NCBI GenBank assembly: GCA_903847275.1
Contig: CAINDC010000143.1
Location: 1-55,513 of the forward strand
Reading direction: 5' to 3'
Source of the DNA: an uncultured Pseudomonadota bacterium
Lineage (GTDB): Bacteria > Pseudomonadota > Gammaproteobacteria > Methylococcales > Methylomonadaceae
Length of the DNA: 55,513 bases
Shown: piece after piece, positions 44,943 through 53,969 of the stretch
Layout: the number at the start of each line of letters is the position of its first letter
Position numbering within the stretch: position 1 is the first letter of the stretch
Made by a program: the position numbers and the translations under genes
Notes under the pieces: model-generated
What the model was told of the DNA's origin: nothing
Databases searched by the model: none
The model's input: the letters and a program-made list of their open reading frames with translations, nothing else

Positions 44943-46157
44943 TTAGGTTCTATATTCGGCGTTAATTTTCACATAATCGTATGAAAAATCGCAGGTTAGG
45001 ACAGTTTGAACCGCTTCACCACGTCCGAGTTTTACACCAATCATAATTTCAGCTTGATTCATAACGGCTTGCCCCGCTTCTTCGGTGTAATCATTTGCGC
45101 GTCCGCCATCTCGTACAATGCAAACGTTATCCAAATAAATACGGATTTTTTCAAGTTCCATCGCTTCAACCCCCGCACGTCCAACTGCTGCCAAAATACG
45201 ACCCCAATTCGGGTCACTAGCAAAAAATGCGGTTTTCACTAAAGGAGAATGGGCAATAGTTTTTGCGACTTGAACCGCTTCGGCATCGTTGGCTGCTTCA
45301 GAAACGACAATTCGCATTAACTTCGTTGCACCTTCGCCGTCACGGACAATCAATTCAGCGAGCGTTTTACTAACCTCTAAAATTGCTGCTGCAAAAATTT
45401 GATAATTTTCAGAATCTGCCACAATTTCAGGTGCAAGTGTACAACCACTTGCCATTAACACACACGCATCATTCGTAGACGTATCGCCATCAACCGTGAT
45501 GCGATTAAACGATAATTCCGTTGCGGTCGCTAAACATTGTTGTAATAACGGCTGGCTGATTTTGGCATCGGTGGCGATAAAACTGAGCATCGTCGCCATA
45601 TTCGGTTGAATCATGCCTGCGCCTTTGGAAATGCCGTTAATTGTGACGCTTTCGCCATTTAGCGTAATAACTTTCGATACACCTTTCGGAAAAGTGTCTG
45701 TCGTCATAATGGCATTGGCAGCTTGCGCCCAATGATTTTCATCTAAATTCGCGAGCGCATGGGGTAGGGCAGATGTGATTTTTTCGACGGGTAACGGTTG
45801 ACCAATAACGCCCGTTGAAAATGGCAATACTTGCTGCATTTGTCCGCCAGTGATTTGCGCTAAATCTTGGCAAGTTTGACGCGCGTCAATCATGCCTTGC
45901 TCACCTGTTCCAGCATTCGCGTTACCAGAATTAATCAGTAACCAGCGCGGCAAATGCGCTAAATGGGCTTTAGCAATGTGAACAGGCGCAGCGCAAAACG
46001 CATTTTGTGTAAACACTGCCGCACAAGTCGCTGTTTCAGAAAATTGAAAAACCAACAAATCATCACGCACAGTTTGTTTGATACCTGCGTTTGTTGTACC
46101 GAGTTGCACGCCAGAAATTGGCGGCATCATTGGAAATATGTTTTGTCCAACAGCCAT
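44943..46157 (-). CDS. argJ: Glutamate N-acetyltransferase ArgJ
   Basis: A 404-residue enzyme that transfers the acetyl group from N-acetylornithine to glutamate, completing the cyclic route of arginine synthesis. LLINSGNANAGTGEQG precedes the autocleavage region GMIQPNMATMLSFIATDA, where the Thr in NMATML becomes the new N-terminal nucleophile. ASDPNWGRILAAVGRAG and the tail also fit. It follows mutM by 37 bases. Confidence 0.97.
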   Translation of the reverse strand: MAVGQNIFPMMPPISGVQLGTTNAGIKQTVRDDLLVFQFSETATCAAVFTQNAFCAAPVHIAKAHLAHLPRWLLINSGNANAGTGEQGMIDARQTCQDLAQITGGQMQQVLPFSTGVIGQPLPVEKITSALPHALANLDENHWAQAANAIMTTDTFPKGVSKVITLNGESVTINGISKGAGMIQPNMATMLSFIATDAKISQPLLQQCLATATELSFNRITVDGDTSTNDACVLMASGCTLAPEIVADSENYQIFAAAILEVSKTLAELIVRDGEGATKLMRIVVSEAANDAEAVQVAKTIAHSPLVKTAFFASDPNWGRILAAVGRAGVEAMELEKIRIYLDNVCIVRDGGRANDYTEEAGQAVMNQAEIMIGVKLGRGEAVQTVLTCDFSYDYVKINAEYRT

Positions 46158-46194
46158 ATTTATTTACCTTAAATTTGGGTTTGATGATTGAATA

Positions 46195-47010
46195 CTAACG
46201 CTGACATTGTGAGCAAAAAACGGTACTGCGATTAGCGAGCCGAATTTCTTGTAATGGTTGAGAGCAGTGCGTACAAGGGAGTTTATCGCGACCATAAACG
46301 TGTAATTGTTGTTGAAAATATCCCGATTTACCGTCGGCATTGACGAAATCGCGTAGTGTTGTGCCACCATTTTCAATAGCTCGTGCCAACACTTCTCGAA
46401 TACAACTTACTAATTTTTCACAGTCGATTAATGACAAATCACCCGCGTGTCGTGTGGGTAAAATTCTCGCCATAAATAACGCTTCATTCGCGTAAATGTT
46501 ACCAACGCCCACGACAATTTTTCCATTCATTAAAAACGTTTTTACTGGCACACGTCGTCGCCGCGATAATTGAAATAATTGCTGTGCAGTAAAATCATCG
46601 GACAATGGCTCAACACCTAAATCTCGTAATAACGGATGTTTCATGACATCACTATTTGCTAAAAGCAATGAGCCAAATCGTCGTTGATCGTTGAAACGTA
46701 GCACCGTATTTTTATCAAAAACAAAATCGACGTGATCATGCTTATCGATAGGCGTGTCATTATTCACAATTCGTAAATACCCCGACATTCCCAAATGCGC
46801 GATTAACGTATTGTTTTGAGTTTTGATAAGCAGATATTTCGCACGACGCTGCACATTTTCAATTGTTGCACCCACTAAATTTCTTTCAAAATCGGGTGGA
46901 ATTAACCAACGTAATTGTCTTTCACGCACAATCACTTTTTCGATAGTTCTACCTACAATATGCGGTGCAATACCGCGTTTTGTGGTTTCAACTTCAGGCA
47001 ATTCAGGCAT
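46195..47010 (-). CDS. mutM: Formamidopyrimidine-DNA glycosylase MutM (Fpg)
   Basis: A 271-residue DNA repair glycosylase removing 8-oxoguanine and related lesions. Mature Pro2-Glu3 in MPELPEVETTKRGI forms the active site. MNGKIVVGVGNIYANEALF is the helix-two-turn-helix. The C-terminal zinc finger has CTHCSQPLQE and FCSQCQR. Complete, normal length. Its start follows a membrane-protein gene by two bases. Confidence 0.98.
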   Translation of the reverse strand: MPELPEVETTKRGIAPHIVGRTIEKVIVRERQLRWLIPPDFERNLVGATIENVQRRAKYLLIKTQNNTLIAHLGMSGYLRIVNNDTPIDKHDHVDFVFDKNTVLRFNDQRRFGSLLLANSDVMKHPLLRDLGVEPLSDDFTAQQLFQLSRRRRVPVKTFLMNGKIVVGVGNIYANEALFMARILPTRHAGDLSLIDCEKLVSCIREVLARAIENGGTTLRDFVNADGKSGYFQQQLHVYGRDKLPCTHCSQPLQEIRLANRSTVFCSQCQR

Positions 47011-47012
47011 GA

Positions 47013-47423
47013 TTAATGTTCAGCAGGTGCGTGTTCGCCAACAGCTTCAGCACCGTGTTGACTTGGGTGTTCACCTTCACCGCCGCCATGTGCGCTGCCT
47101 TCATGATGTGCGCCAGCTTCATGTCCGCCGTGACTGCCGAAAAAAAAGTGTCCCAAACCAAACAAATCAATCATCAAAATAACTACCATCAAATTTTGCG
47201 TCATTGCGTTGAGGCGTTCTAGCTGTGTTTTTTTGTTTTCATATTTAGCAAATAACGAAGGTAAAAGATGTTGCGTAAATTCGTATTGAAAAAATCGCTT
47301 AGGCAGCGAAGTAATCATAATTGTGAATGGAATAAAAAAAATTGTAGTGACTAATAAATAAGGTTCTGAAAATTCGATGATTTCAAATAAAATCTCAAAT
47401 ATCTCTGTAAACAAATGTCCCAT
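47013..47423 (-). CDS. Small membrane protein with a His/Gly-rich tail
   Basis: A 136-residue protein with two hydrophobic segments (about 22-38 and 78-94) and a C-terminal tail of about 40 residues with many His, Glu and Gly (GSHGGHEAGAHHEG, EHPSQHGAEA). Such tails may bind divalent metals. The middle region is basic. It heads the mutM-argJ run with a two-base gap to mutM, so it is presumably co-expressed. No family recognised. Confidence 0.72.
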   Translation of the reverse strand: MGHLFTEIFEILFEIIEFSEPYLLVTTIFFIPFTIMITSLPKRFFQYEFTQHLLPSLFAKYENKKTQLERLNAMTQNLMVVILMIDLFGLGHFFFGSHGGHEAGAHHEGSAHGGGEGEHPSQHGAEAVGEHAPAEH

Positions 47424-47465
47424 AATGCGGTCTCGATGAGCTTAGAGTTTAAAAATAATTCCGAA

Positions 47466-48203
47466 TTAATTTATAAGATCCGTTTTATCTACACCTTCGC
47501 CATCATTCACTAAATAATCACGTTGTTGATAATAGGAATTTTTTAAGAATTCATAACGATCAGCGGCTGCCTCATTGAGAACTTTTTCTGCACCTAAATG
47601 ATCTGCTCGAACATCTAATGTTTTTAACGCATTTGTTCCACCGCTAATCGCGCTTGAAACAATGCCTGATGTTCCCAAACTAACGTAATTTACGGGATTC
47701 ATCGCGGCATCACCAAAACGCCCAACAATTCCGCGTGGTGAACTTGAACCAAAAAATGGCAACACGATATAAGGTTCAGCTGGAATTCCCCAAACCCCTA
47801 ATGTTTGATCAAAATCTTCTTTATGTTTTGGTAAATCAATCATATCGGCAACATCAATTAAACCGCCTACACCTGCGACTGAATTTACAATAAAACGTGA
47901 ACCATCTAAACCTGCTTGCCCTAATTTGAATTGCAACGCGTCATTAATTGTCACGCCAAGGTCATTTATGTTGTCAAATACATTGCTCACACCTTCATCT
48001 GCAAAAGACGGCATAACAAAGCGATAACCTTGCGCCACAGGTTTCATCACATATTCATCAGCACCTTCGTTAAAAGAATGAACATCACGATTCCAATTTT
48101 CTAATGGATCGCGATTGTCTTTCACCGTACCAGTACAGCCAGCTAAAGAACCAAGTAAAGTTATACCAATCAAGCGAGTGAATAATTTTTGCTGCTGTGT
48201 CAT
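47466..48203 (-). CDS. mlaA: Outer-membrane lipoprotein MlaA (VacJ)
   Basis: A 245-residue lipoprotein with a signal peptide ending in lipobox LAGC (C23). MlaA removes misplaced phospholipids from the outer leaflet with the Mla system. DPLENWNRDVHSFNEG, VSNVFDNINDLGVTINDALQF and FFGSSSPRGIVGRFGD are family regions. The start at 48203 gives a proper signal sequence; a longer frame would not. Mla transporter genes are not in the window. Confidence 0.95.
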   Translation of the reverse strand: MTQQQKLFTRLIGITLLGSLAGCTGTVKDNRDPLENWNRDVHSFNEGADEYVMKPVAQGYRFVMPSFADEGVSNVFDNINDLGVTINDALQFKLGQAGLDGSRFIVNSVAGVGGLIDVADMIDLPKHKEDFDQTLGVWGIPAEPYIVLPFFGSSSPRGIVGRFGDAAMNPVNYVSLGTSGIVSSAISGGTNALKTLDVRADHLGAEKVLNEAAADRYEFLKNSYYQQRDYLVNDGEGVDKTDLIN

Positions 48204-48269
48204 AAAATCTCCGTCATTACTATTATTTTTTATTCTAAGGGTTTTTCGCGTAACATAGCACAGATAGTG

Positions 48270-48297
48270 GCTTGCATCGAGTGGCAAGCTTTTTTTA
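48270..48297 (+). terminator. Terminator-like hairpin in the mlaA-rnt divergent gap
   Basis: GCTTGC (48270-48275) pairs with GCAAGC (48284-48289) around an eight-base loop, followed by eight Ts on the plus strand, 27 bases before the rnt ATG. With no plus-strand gene upstream it could end a very short transcript or attenuate rnt. Confidence 0.5.
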
Positions 48298-48323
48298 TTT
48301 CATGACTACGAGATTTTTAATCG

Positions 48324-48977
48324 ATGGAAACGTCTATAATTCCTTTAGAAAAACGCTTTCGCGGTTATCTCCCAGTCGTAATTGATGTTGAAACAGCGGG
48401 CTTTAATCCCAAAAAAAATGCCTTATTAGAAATTGCTGCCGTAATTGTTGAATTAAATAGCGACGGAAATTTAGTGGCAACTGAACGTTATTTTGCTCAC
48501 GTTATTCCATTCAAAAATTCAGAGCTAGATGCGGCAGCATTGAAATTTACAGGCATTGATCCATTTCACCCGTTTCGTATGGCAATTGAAGAAAAAGCGG
48601 CGTTGGAAATGATTTTTAAACCAATTAAAGAAGCCATTAAGCGAAATAAATGCACTAAAGCCATTTTGGTTGGACACAATCCAGCATTTGATATTTCTTT
48701 TGTGAATGCCGCCGCGCATCGCTCACAACTCAAAAAAAATCCATTTCACCCGTTTAGCACTTTCGATACAGCAACTTTAGGCGGATTAGCTTATAAGCAA
48801 ACGGTTTTAGCGAAAGCAGCAAAAGCCGCAGGATTACATTGGGAAAGTGATAAAGCACATTCGGCTTTGTACGATGCAGAGAAAACAGCTGAATTATTTT
48901 GTATGATTATCAATCGTTGGAAACATTTAGAATCTTTAGATTCACCTAAAACTGAACTTAATACGGAGGAATTATGA
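48324..48977 (+). CDS. rnt: Ribonuclease T
   Basis: A 217-residue DEDDh exonuclease trimming 3' ends of tRNAs and other stable RNAs. VVIDVETAGFNPKKNALLEIAAV carries the first acidic pair, VGHNPAFDISFVNAAAHR the third Asp, and LHWESDKAHSALYDAEKTAELF the His-Asp pair. The ATG overlap with the next gene (four bases) suggests a two-gene operon. Confidence 0.96.
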   Translation: METSIIPLEKRFRGYLPVVIDVETAGFNPKKNALLEIAAVIVELNSDGNLVATERYFAHVIPFKNSELDAAALKFTGIDPFHPFRMAIEEKAALEMIFKPIKEAIKRNKCTKAILVGHNPAFDISFVNAAAHRSQLKKNPFHPFSTFDTATLGGLAYKQTVLAKAAKAAGLHWESDKAHSALYDAEKTAELFCMIINRWKHLESLDSPKTELNTEEL

Positions 48978-49351
48978 CTATTAAAAAAGTGCCTTTAAAC
49001 AAAGATAAACTCAATCAAATCGTCACTGATGCACGCAAAAACCAAACAGAACGTGAGCAATCATATCGCGGGCAAGCATTAAAAATGTATCCATGGATTT
49101 GTGGACGTTGTACCCGAGAATTTACGAATGCGAATTTAACAGAATTGACGGTGCATCATCGCAATCATAATCATGATGATAATCCAGCAGACGGTAGTAA
49201 TTGGGAATTGTTGTGTGTGTATTGTCACGATAATGAACATCAACGTTTTGAAGAAACTCGTTTTAGTTCAAGTGCTGCCAGTTCAGATAATGCGCCATTA
49301 GGAGCGCACAATCCTTTTGCTAATTTGAAAGATTTAATGTCGAAGAAGTAA
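48974..49351 (+). CDS. yajD: YajD-family HNH nuclease
   Basis: A 125-residue protein of the HNH superfamily. A zinc-type CxRC pair (CGRCTREF) precedes the HNH core VHHRNHNHDDNPADGSNWELL, followed by CVYCHDNEHQR as the second cysteine pair. Homologues such as E. coli YajD are small and their targets are not known. It overlaps the rnt stop by four bases. Confidence 0.88.
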   Translation: MTIKKVPLNKDKLNQIVTDARKNQTEREQSYRGQALKMYPWICGRCTREFTNANLTELTVHHRNHNHDDNPADGSNWELLCVYCHDNEHQRFEETRFSSSAASSDNAPLGAHNPFANLKDLMSKK

Positions 49352-49356
49352 CAAAA

Positions 49357-49389
49357 ATCGCAGAACGTTCGTGCTGAACGCTCTGCGAT
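49357..49389 (-). terminator. Terminator between yajD and thrC
   Basis: ATCGCAGA and TCTGCGAT enclose CGTTC-GAACG around GTGCT. On the minus strand it is followed by TTTTTG just past the thrC stop, so it mainly serves thrC. Confidence 0.75.
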
Positions 49390-49396
49390 AAAGCGA

Positions 49397-50467
49397 TTAC
49401 AAACTGTCTAAAATTGCTTTTTTCACTGCGTTCAAACTTGCATCAATCGTGACAGGTTTCGCGTCAGCACATTGCATCATTGCAGTATCTGGGTCTTTAA
49501 TTCCATTGCCCGTCAACGTACAAACAATTGTGCTTCCGTCAGGAATTTTACCCGTGCTGATGTCATGTAATGCGCCAGCTAATGAAGTTGCTGATGCAGG
49601 TTCACAGAAAATCCCTTCAAATTGCGACAACATTTTTTGTGCTGCTAAAATTTTCTCGTCACTGAATTTATCAAACCAACCATTCGATTCTTTTTGAACA
49701 TTCCACGCCAAATCCCATGATTGTGGATGTCCAATGCGAATTGCTGTGGCAATTGTTTCAGGATTATCAACCATTGCACCTCCAACAAATGGAGCAGCAC
49801 CAGCGGCTTGATAACCACACATCACAGGTGTATTTCGGCAAACTCTGTCGGTAAAGTATTCTTTGTAACCTTTCCAATATGCCGTGATATTTCCTGCGTT
49901 ACCGACGGGTAAACAGTGATAATCGGGCGCAAAACCTAGTTCATCAACAATTTCAAACGCAGCAGTTTTTTGTCCTTCGATACGGAACGGATTGATTGAA
50001 TTTACAATCGTCACTGGCGCGTGGTCAGCAACTTCTTTAACTAACGCCATTCCACGGTCAAAATTGCCGTTGATTTGAATGATTTTTGCGCCGTACATTA
50101 GCGTTTGTGCTAATTTTCCTAATGCAATTTTACCTTCGGGAATTAACACGAAGGCTTGAATTCCTGCACGAACTGCGTAAGCCGCTGCTGCCGCTGATGT
50201 GTTTCCAGTTGAAGCACAGATAATGGCTTGGCTTCCCGCTTCAACGGCTTTGGTAACTGCCATTGTCATTCCGCGATCTTTGAATGAACCCGTTGGATTT
50301 AAACCTTCAAACTTGACATAAATTTTTACGTCTTTGCCAATTAAGCGCGGAATGTTTTGTAGTTCGATTAACGGCGTGTTGCCTTCACCCAAACTGATAA
50401 TGCGCGTCGATTCACTGACGGGTAAACGTGAACGGTAATTTTCGATTAAGCCTGTGTAGCGTTTCAT
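49397..50467 (-). CDS. thrC: Threonine synthase ThrC
   Basis: A 356-residue PLP enzyme converting phosphohomoserine to threonine. The PLP lysine K63 is in GLNPTGSFKDRGMT; ICASTGNTSAAAAAYAVRAG is the phosphate-binding region. It belongs to the short, Bacillus-like class rather than the longer E. coli class. No other threonine genes are adjacent. It stands alone with a terminator after it. Confidence 0.94.
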   Translation of the reverse strand: MKRYTGLIENYRSRLPVSESTRIISLGEGNTPLIELQNIPRLIGKDVKIYVKFEGLNPTGSFKDRGMTMAVTKAVEAGSQAIICASTGNTSAAAAAYAVRAGIQAFVLIPEGKIALGKLAQTLMYGAKIIQINGNFDRGMALVKEVADHAPVTIVNSINPFRIEGQKTAAFEIVDELGFAPDYHCLPVGNAGNITAYWKGYKEYFTDRVCRNTPVMCGYQAAGAAPFVGGAMVDNPETIATAIRIGHPQSWDLAWNVQKESNGWFDKFSDEKILAAQKMLSQFEGIFCEPASATSLAGALHDISTGKIPDGSTIVCTLTGNGIKDPDTAMMQCADAKPVTIDASLNAVKKAILDSL

Positions 50468-50585
50468 TTTGTTTCCTGTGTTAAGTAAAATAAATTTTTT
50501 GACGAGATATTTTAACTGTTTTATCCATTATCGCTAAACGAAACGGCGTAATTTGGCAATCAGAAACGCGACACAGTGCAAAAAA

Positions 50586-53267
50586 CTACTGGCGCAAATC
50601 TTTCACCGCACGAACTACATCATCTTTGCTTGCAATCAATTCAATACTGAAACCAAGTTTTTTCAACATTTCGAGCGTCGGTTCATTATCTTTTAAAACT
50701 TCTGCTTCAAACGACAACATACCTTTAGCTTTCGCGGTTTCCATCAATGTTTTCATGAGTTTTGAACCAATACCCAAGCGTTGACAATCATCTGCTACCA
50801 CAATCGCAAATTCCACCGAATGCCCATCAGGATTGACTGAATAGCGTCCAACACCTAATTCATTTGGCATCGTTGAATCATCTGTCACAGCAACAAATGC
50901 CATTTCGCGGTCGTAATCAATTTGGGTAAAACGTACCAACATTTCTGGCGTTAATTCTTGTAATGCTTGGTGATAACGGAAGTATTTTGTTTTTTCCGAT
51001 AAACGTGCCACAAAATCTTTTTCCATTTTTGCATCTTCAGGACGAATCGGACGAATTGTCACATTTGTGCCATTTGCGGTTAAATAACGTTGTGTTAATT
51101 CATGCGGATAAGGGTGAATCGCCATGTGTGCATAACGACTAAGTTGATGTGATGTTTGCGCTTTAATTCGCGCATCAACTGCAATTGCGCCGTGTGCATC
51201 AACAATTAATGGGTTGATGTCGAGTTCTAAAATTTCAGGCAATTCGCTGACCATTTCTGAAATGTTCAACAGTACGTCAACTAATGCTTGTTGATTCGCG
51301 GCGGGCATATTTCGGAACGCTTTGAGATATTTCGCAGCTTTGGTTTTACCTATCATTCGCTCAACCATGTAAGCATTCAGCGGTGGCAAGGCAACTGCGT
51401 TATCTTTTAGAACTTCAACCATTGTGCCGCCTAAACCAAAACTAATCGCTGGACCAAAAACAGGGTCGCGCACCACACCAATCATCAATTCGCGTCCGCT
51501 GTCTGATTTGAACATGCCTTCAACTGTCATACCGACTTCTTTGATTTCGGGATATTTGCTTTTAATCGCGTGTTCCATTTCAGTGAAATTCCGCGCAATG
51601 TCTTCAACGCTACCGATATTTAAGCGCACGCCGCCGATGTCGGATTTATGACTAAATTCAGGCATATTGATTTTTAAAACGACGGGGAAACGCAATGTTT
51701 CAGCAGCAATCATCGCGTCTTTTGCGCTGGTGACTTTAACCGTTTGATTCACAGGAATATGAAACGCTGCAAGAATGGCTTTCGATTCTTGTGCAGTTAA
51801 AACATCACGACCTTCAGCCAAAACACGTTCAATAATTAAACGTGCGCCCGTCACATCTGGCACGACACGTTCAGCAGAAGGCGAGGGGATTTGTTTGAGT
51901 AAAATTTGGTTTTGGGCGTAATTTGCCAAAAAGCCAAACGCATCAACTGCCACTTCAGGCGTGTTGAAATGCGCGACGTTGCTATTGGCAAATAACGCGC
52001 GACCTTCCTCAACTTTCGCGCCACCTGTCCATGCGGCTAAAACGGGTTTTTTACTGTGTTTCGCGCCTTCGATAATAAACTCAGCAACTTCAGTCGGATT
52101 GGTCATGGCTTGCGGCGTTAAAATCACCAACACGCCGTCGATATTTTCATCTTTCAAACACACATCGAGTGATTGTTTATAACGTTCTGACGTGGCATCA
52201 CCCAAAATATCAACAGGATTTGCGTGTGACCAATGCGTTGGCAAAACTTCGTTTAAGGCTTGCAAACTGTCGTTGCTGAGTTCCGCCATTTTGATACCGA
52301 CATCTTCCGCACGGTCGGTACTCATTACGCCTGGGCCACCTGCGTTGGTAATAATGGCTAAACGGTCTTGCGTGACTTCGTAATTATTCGCCAACACGCG
52401 CGTTGCCGAGAATAATTCAGAAATGCTATAAACTCGAACCACGCCCGCACGTTCAATTGCCGCATCAAATACACTATCGCCGCCAACCATCGCGCCAGTG
52501 TGTGACATTGCCGCTTTAATACCCGCTTCGTGACGACCTGATTTAATTAATACCACAGGTTTTAAACGTGCCGCAGCTTTCAAGCCACTTAAAAAACGAC
52601 GTGCGTCACGAATGCCTTCGACATACATCAAAATGCCAGTCGTTTTCGTATCGGTCGCTAAATAATCTAGTACTTCGCCAAAATCAATGTCTGCCGCACC
52701 GCCCATTGAAACCACGGTTGAAAAGCCAATATCTTGTGATTTTGCCCAATCTAAAATAGCGGTACACACCGCGCCAGATTGTGAAAGTAACGCTAAATTT
52801 CCGTCTTTAATCGTGCCATCACCAAAGGTTGCGTTTAAAAATCCGCTCGGACGCGCTACGCCTAAACAATTCGGACCAATTAAACGAATGTTGTAACGGT
52901 GCGCGATGTCCAAAACTTCTTGTTGTAAGCGATGACCTTCTTCACCTAATTCACCAAAACCTGCGGTGATAACAATGACTGAATTGACACCTTTTTCACC
53001 ACACTGACGCATCACGCTGGGTACAGTTAGTGCGGGTGTTGAAATGACAACTAAATCTAAATCTTCAGGAACAGAATTTAAATCAGGGTAAGCTTTTAAA
53101 CCTAAAATGTATTCACGTTTATTGTTGACGGGATATAAGCCGCCTTTAAATTCGGCTTCTTGCATATTGAGTAACAACCGATAACCCACGCTATCAGGGC
53201 GTTCAGACGCGCCAACGATTGCAACAGATTTTGGGGTAAAAAAACGATTTAAATAATGCGGTCCCAT
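50586..53267 (-). CDS. PatZ-type protein lysine acetyltransferase (NDP-forming acyl-CoA synthetase domain plus GNAT)
   Basis: An 893-residue protein with an N-terminal CoA-binding domain (about 1-130: KSVAIVGASERPDSVGYRLL, IGPNCLGVARP), succinyl-CoA-ligase-like domain (about 150-290), an ATP-grasp domain (about 480-700: RFPVVLKINMPEFSHKSDIGGVRL) and a C-terminal GNAT domain (about 735-893: DDCQRLGIGSKLMKTLMETA). In E. coli the homologue PatZ acetylates and inhibits acetyl-CoA synthetase and other enzymes. The GNAT acetyl-CoA motif is intact. Length is close to PatZ (886). Confidence 0.93.
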   Translation of the reverse strand: MGPHYLNRFFTPKSVAIVGASERPDSVGYRLLLNMQEAEFKGGLYPVNNKREYILGLKAYPDLNSVPEDLDLVVISTPALTVPSVMRQCGEKGVNSVIVITAGFGELGEEGHRLQQEVLDIAHRYNIRLIGPNCLGVARPSGFLNATFGDGTIKDGNLALLSQSGAVCTAILDWAKSQDIGFSTVVSMGGAADIDFGEVLDYLATDTKTTGILMYVEGIRDARRFLSGLKAAARLKPVVLIKSGRHEAGIKAAMSHTGAMVGGDSVFDAAIERAGVVRVYSISELFSATRVLANNYEVTQDRLAIITNAGGPGVMSTDRAEDVGIKMAELSNDSLQALNEVLPTHWSHANPVDILGDATSERYKQSLDVCLKDENIDGVLVILTPQAMTNPTEVAEFIIEGAKHSKKPVLAAWTGGAKVEEGRALFANSNVAHFNTPEVAVDAFGFLANYAQNQILLKQIPSPSAERVVPDVTGARLIIERVLAEGRDVLTAQESKAILAAFHIPVNQTVKVTSAKDAMIAAETLRFPVVLKINMPEFSHKSDIGGVRLNIGSVEDIARNFTEMEHAIKSKYPEIKEVGMTVEGMFKSDSGRELMIGVVRDPVFGPAISFGLGGTMVEVLKDNAVALPPLNAYMVERMIGKTKAAKYLKAFRNMPAANQQALVDVLLNISEMVSELPEILELDINPLIVDAHGAIAVDARIKAQTSHQLSRYAHMAIHPYPHELTQRYLTANGTNVTIRPIRPEDAKMEKDFVARLSEKTKYFRYHQALQELTPEMLVRFTQIDYDREMAFVAVTDDSTMPNELGVGRYSVNPDGHSVEFAIVVADDCQRLGIGSKLMKTLMETAKAKGMLSFEAEVLKDNEPTLEMLKKLGFSIELIASKDDVVRAVKDLRQ

Positions 53268-53454
53268 AACAACTCCGAAAAAGTAAGATTAAGAAAATGA
53301 TGACGAAAGTTTAGCGGTTTTCTGTGTCAATTAAATTAAAAGTCGATTATCTCGATTAGTTTCATTCTATATTTTTATCCAGTATTTTGAAATTAAACTG
53401 TAATCCATTATCCTTTGTCTGGTCACTTTTTCATCAACTAAAGGATTCAATGCT

Positions 53455-53925
53455 GTGAACAAACTTTTTTCATTTTTTAAAATACTTTTTTTAGGATTAA
53501 CAATGGCATCATCTGCAAATGCAGGCACAGCGGAAGAAAACAAAATTGCTGGTGCAACTTTTCTTGCTGAAAACGCAAAAAAACCAAACATCAAAACCAC
53601 TGCAAGTGGTTTGCAATATGAAGTATTAACCGCTGGTACAGGCACAAAACATCCTGTTGCATCGGATTTTGTCACCGTGCATTACGCGGGTACGACATTG
53701 GAAGGAAAAGAATTTGATAGTTCATACAAACGTGGTGAACCTGCTGGATTTCCATTGAAAGGCGTGATTGCAGGTTGGACAGAAGGTGTGCAATTGATGA
53801 CGGAAGGTGCGAAATATCGTTTTTATATTCCATCTGATTTGGCTTATGGAACACGCGGTGCAGGTCGTGACATTCAAGCGAATGCAGCGTTAATTTTTGA
53901 CGTAGAATTATTAAAGATTAAATAG
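53455..53925 (+). CDS. Exported FKBP-type peptidyl-prolyl isomerase
   Basis: A 156-residue periplasmic isomerase. The signal peptide (1-23) ends at ANA-G; a short N-terminal segment (FLAENAKKPNIKTTASGLQY) precedes the FKBP domain with VTVHYAGTTLEGKEFDSSYKRG and AYGTRGAG. It resembles FkpA or Mip without the long dimerisation helix. The start is GTG; the ATG just upstream runs straight into a stop. A shared terminator with cysM follows. Confidence 0.92.
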   Translation: MNKLFSFFKILFLGLTMASSANAGTAEENKIAGATFLAENAKKPNIKTTASGLQYEVLTAGTGTKHPVASDFVTVHYAGTTLEGKEFDSSYKRGEPAGFPLKGVIAGWTEGVQLMTEGAKYRFYIPSDLAYGTRGAGRDIQANAALIFDVELLKIK

Positions 53926-53931
53926 CATTTT

Positions 53932-53960
53932 TGCCGACGTTCAATCGTTGAATGTCGGCA
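53932..53960. terminator. Bidirectional terminator between the FKBP gene and cysM
   Basis: TGCCGAC and GTCGGCA with inner TTCAA/TTGAA form a long stem around a tight loop, with T-runs after it on the plus strand and on the minus strand. Confidence 0.88.
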
Positions 53961-53969
53961 TTTTTATGT

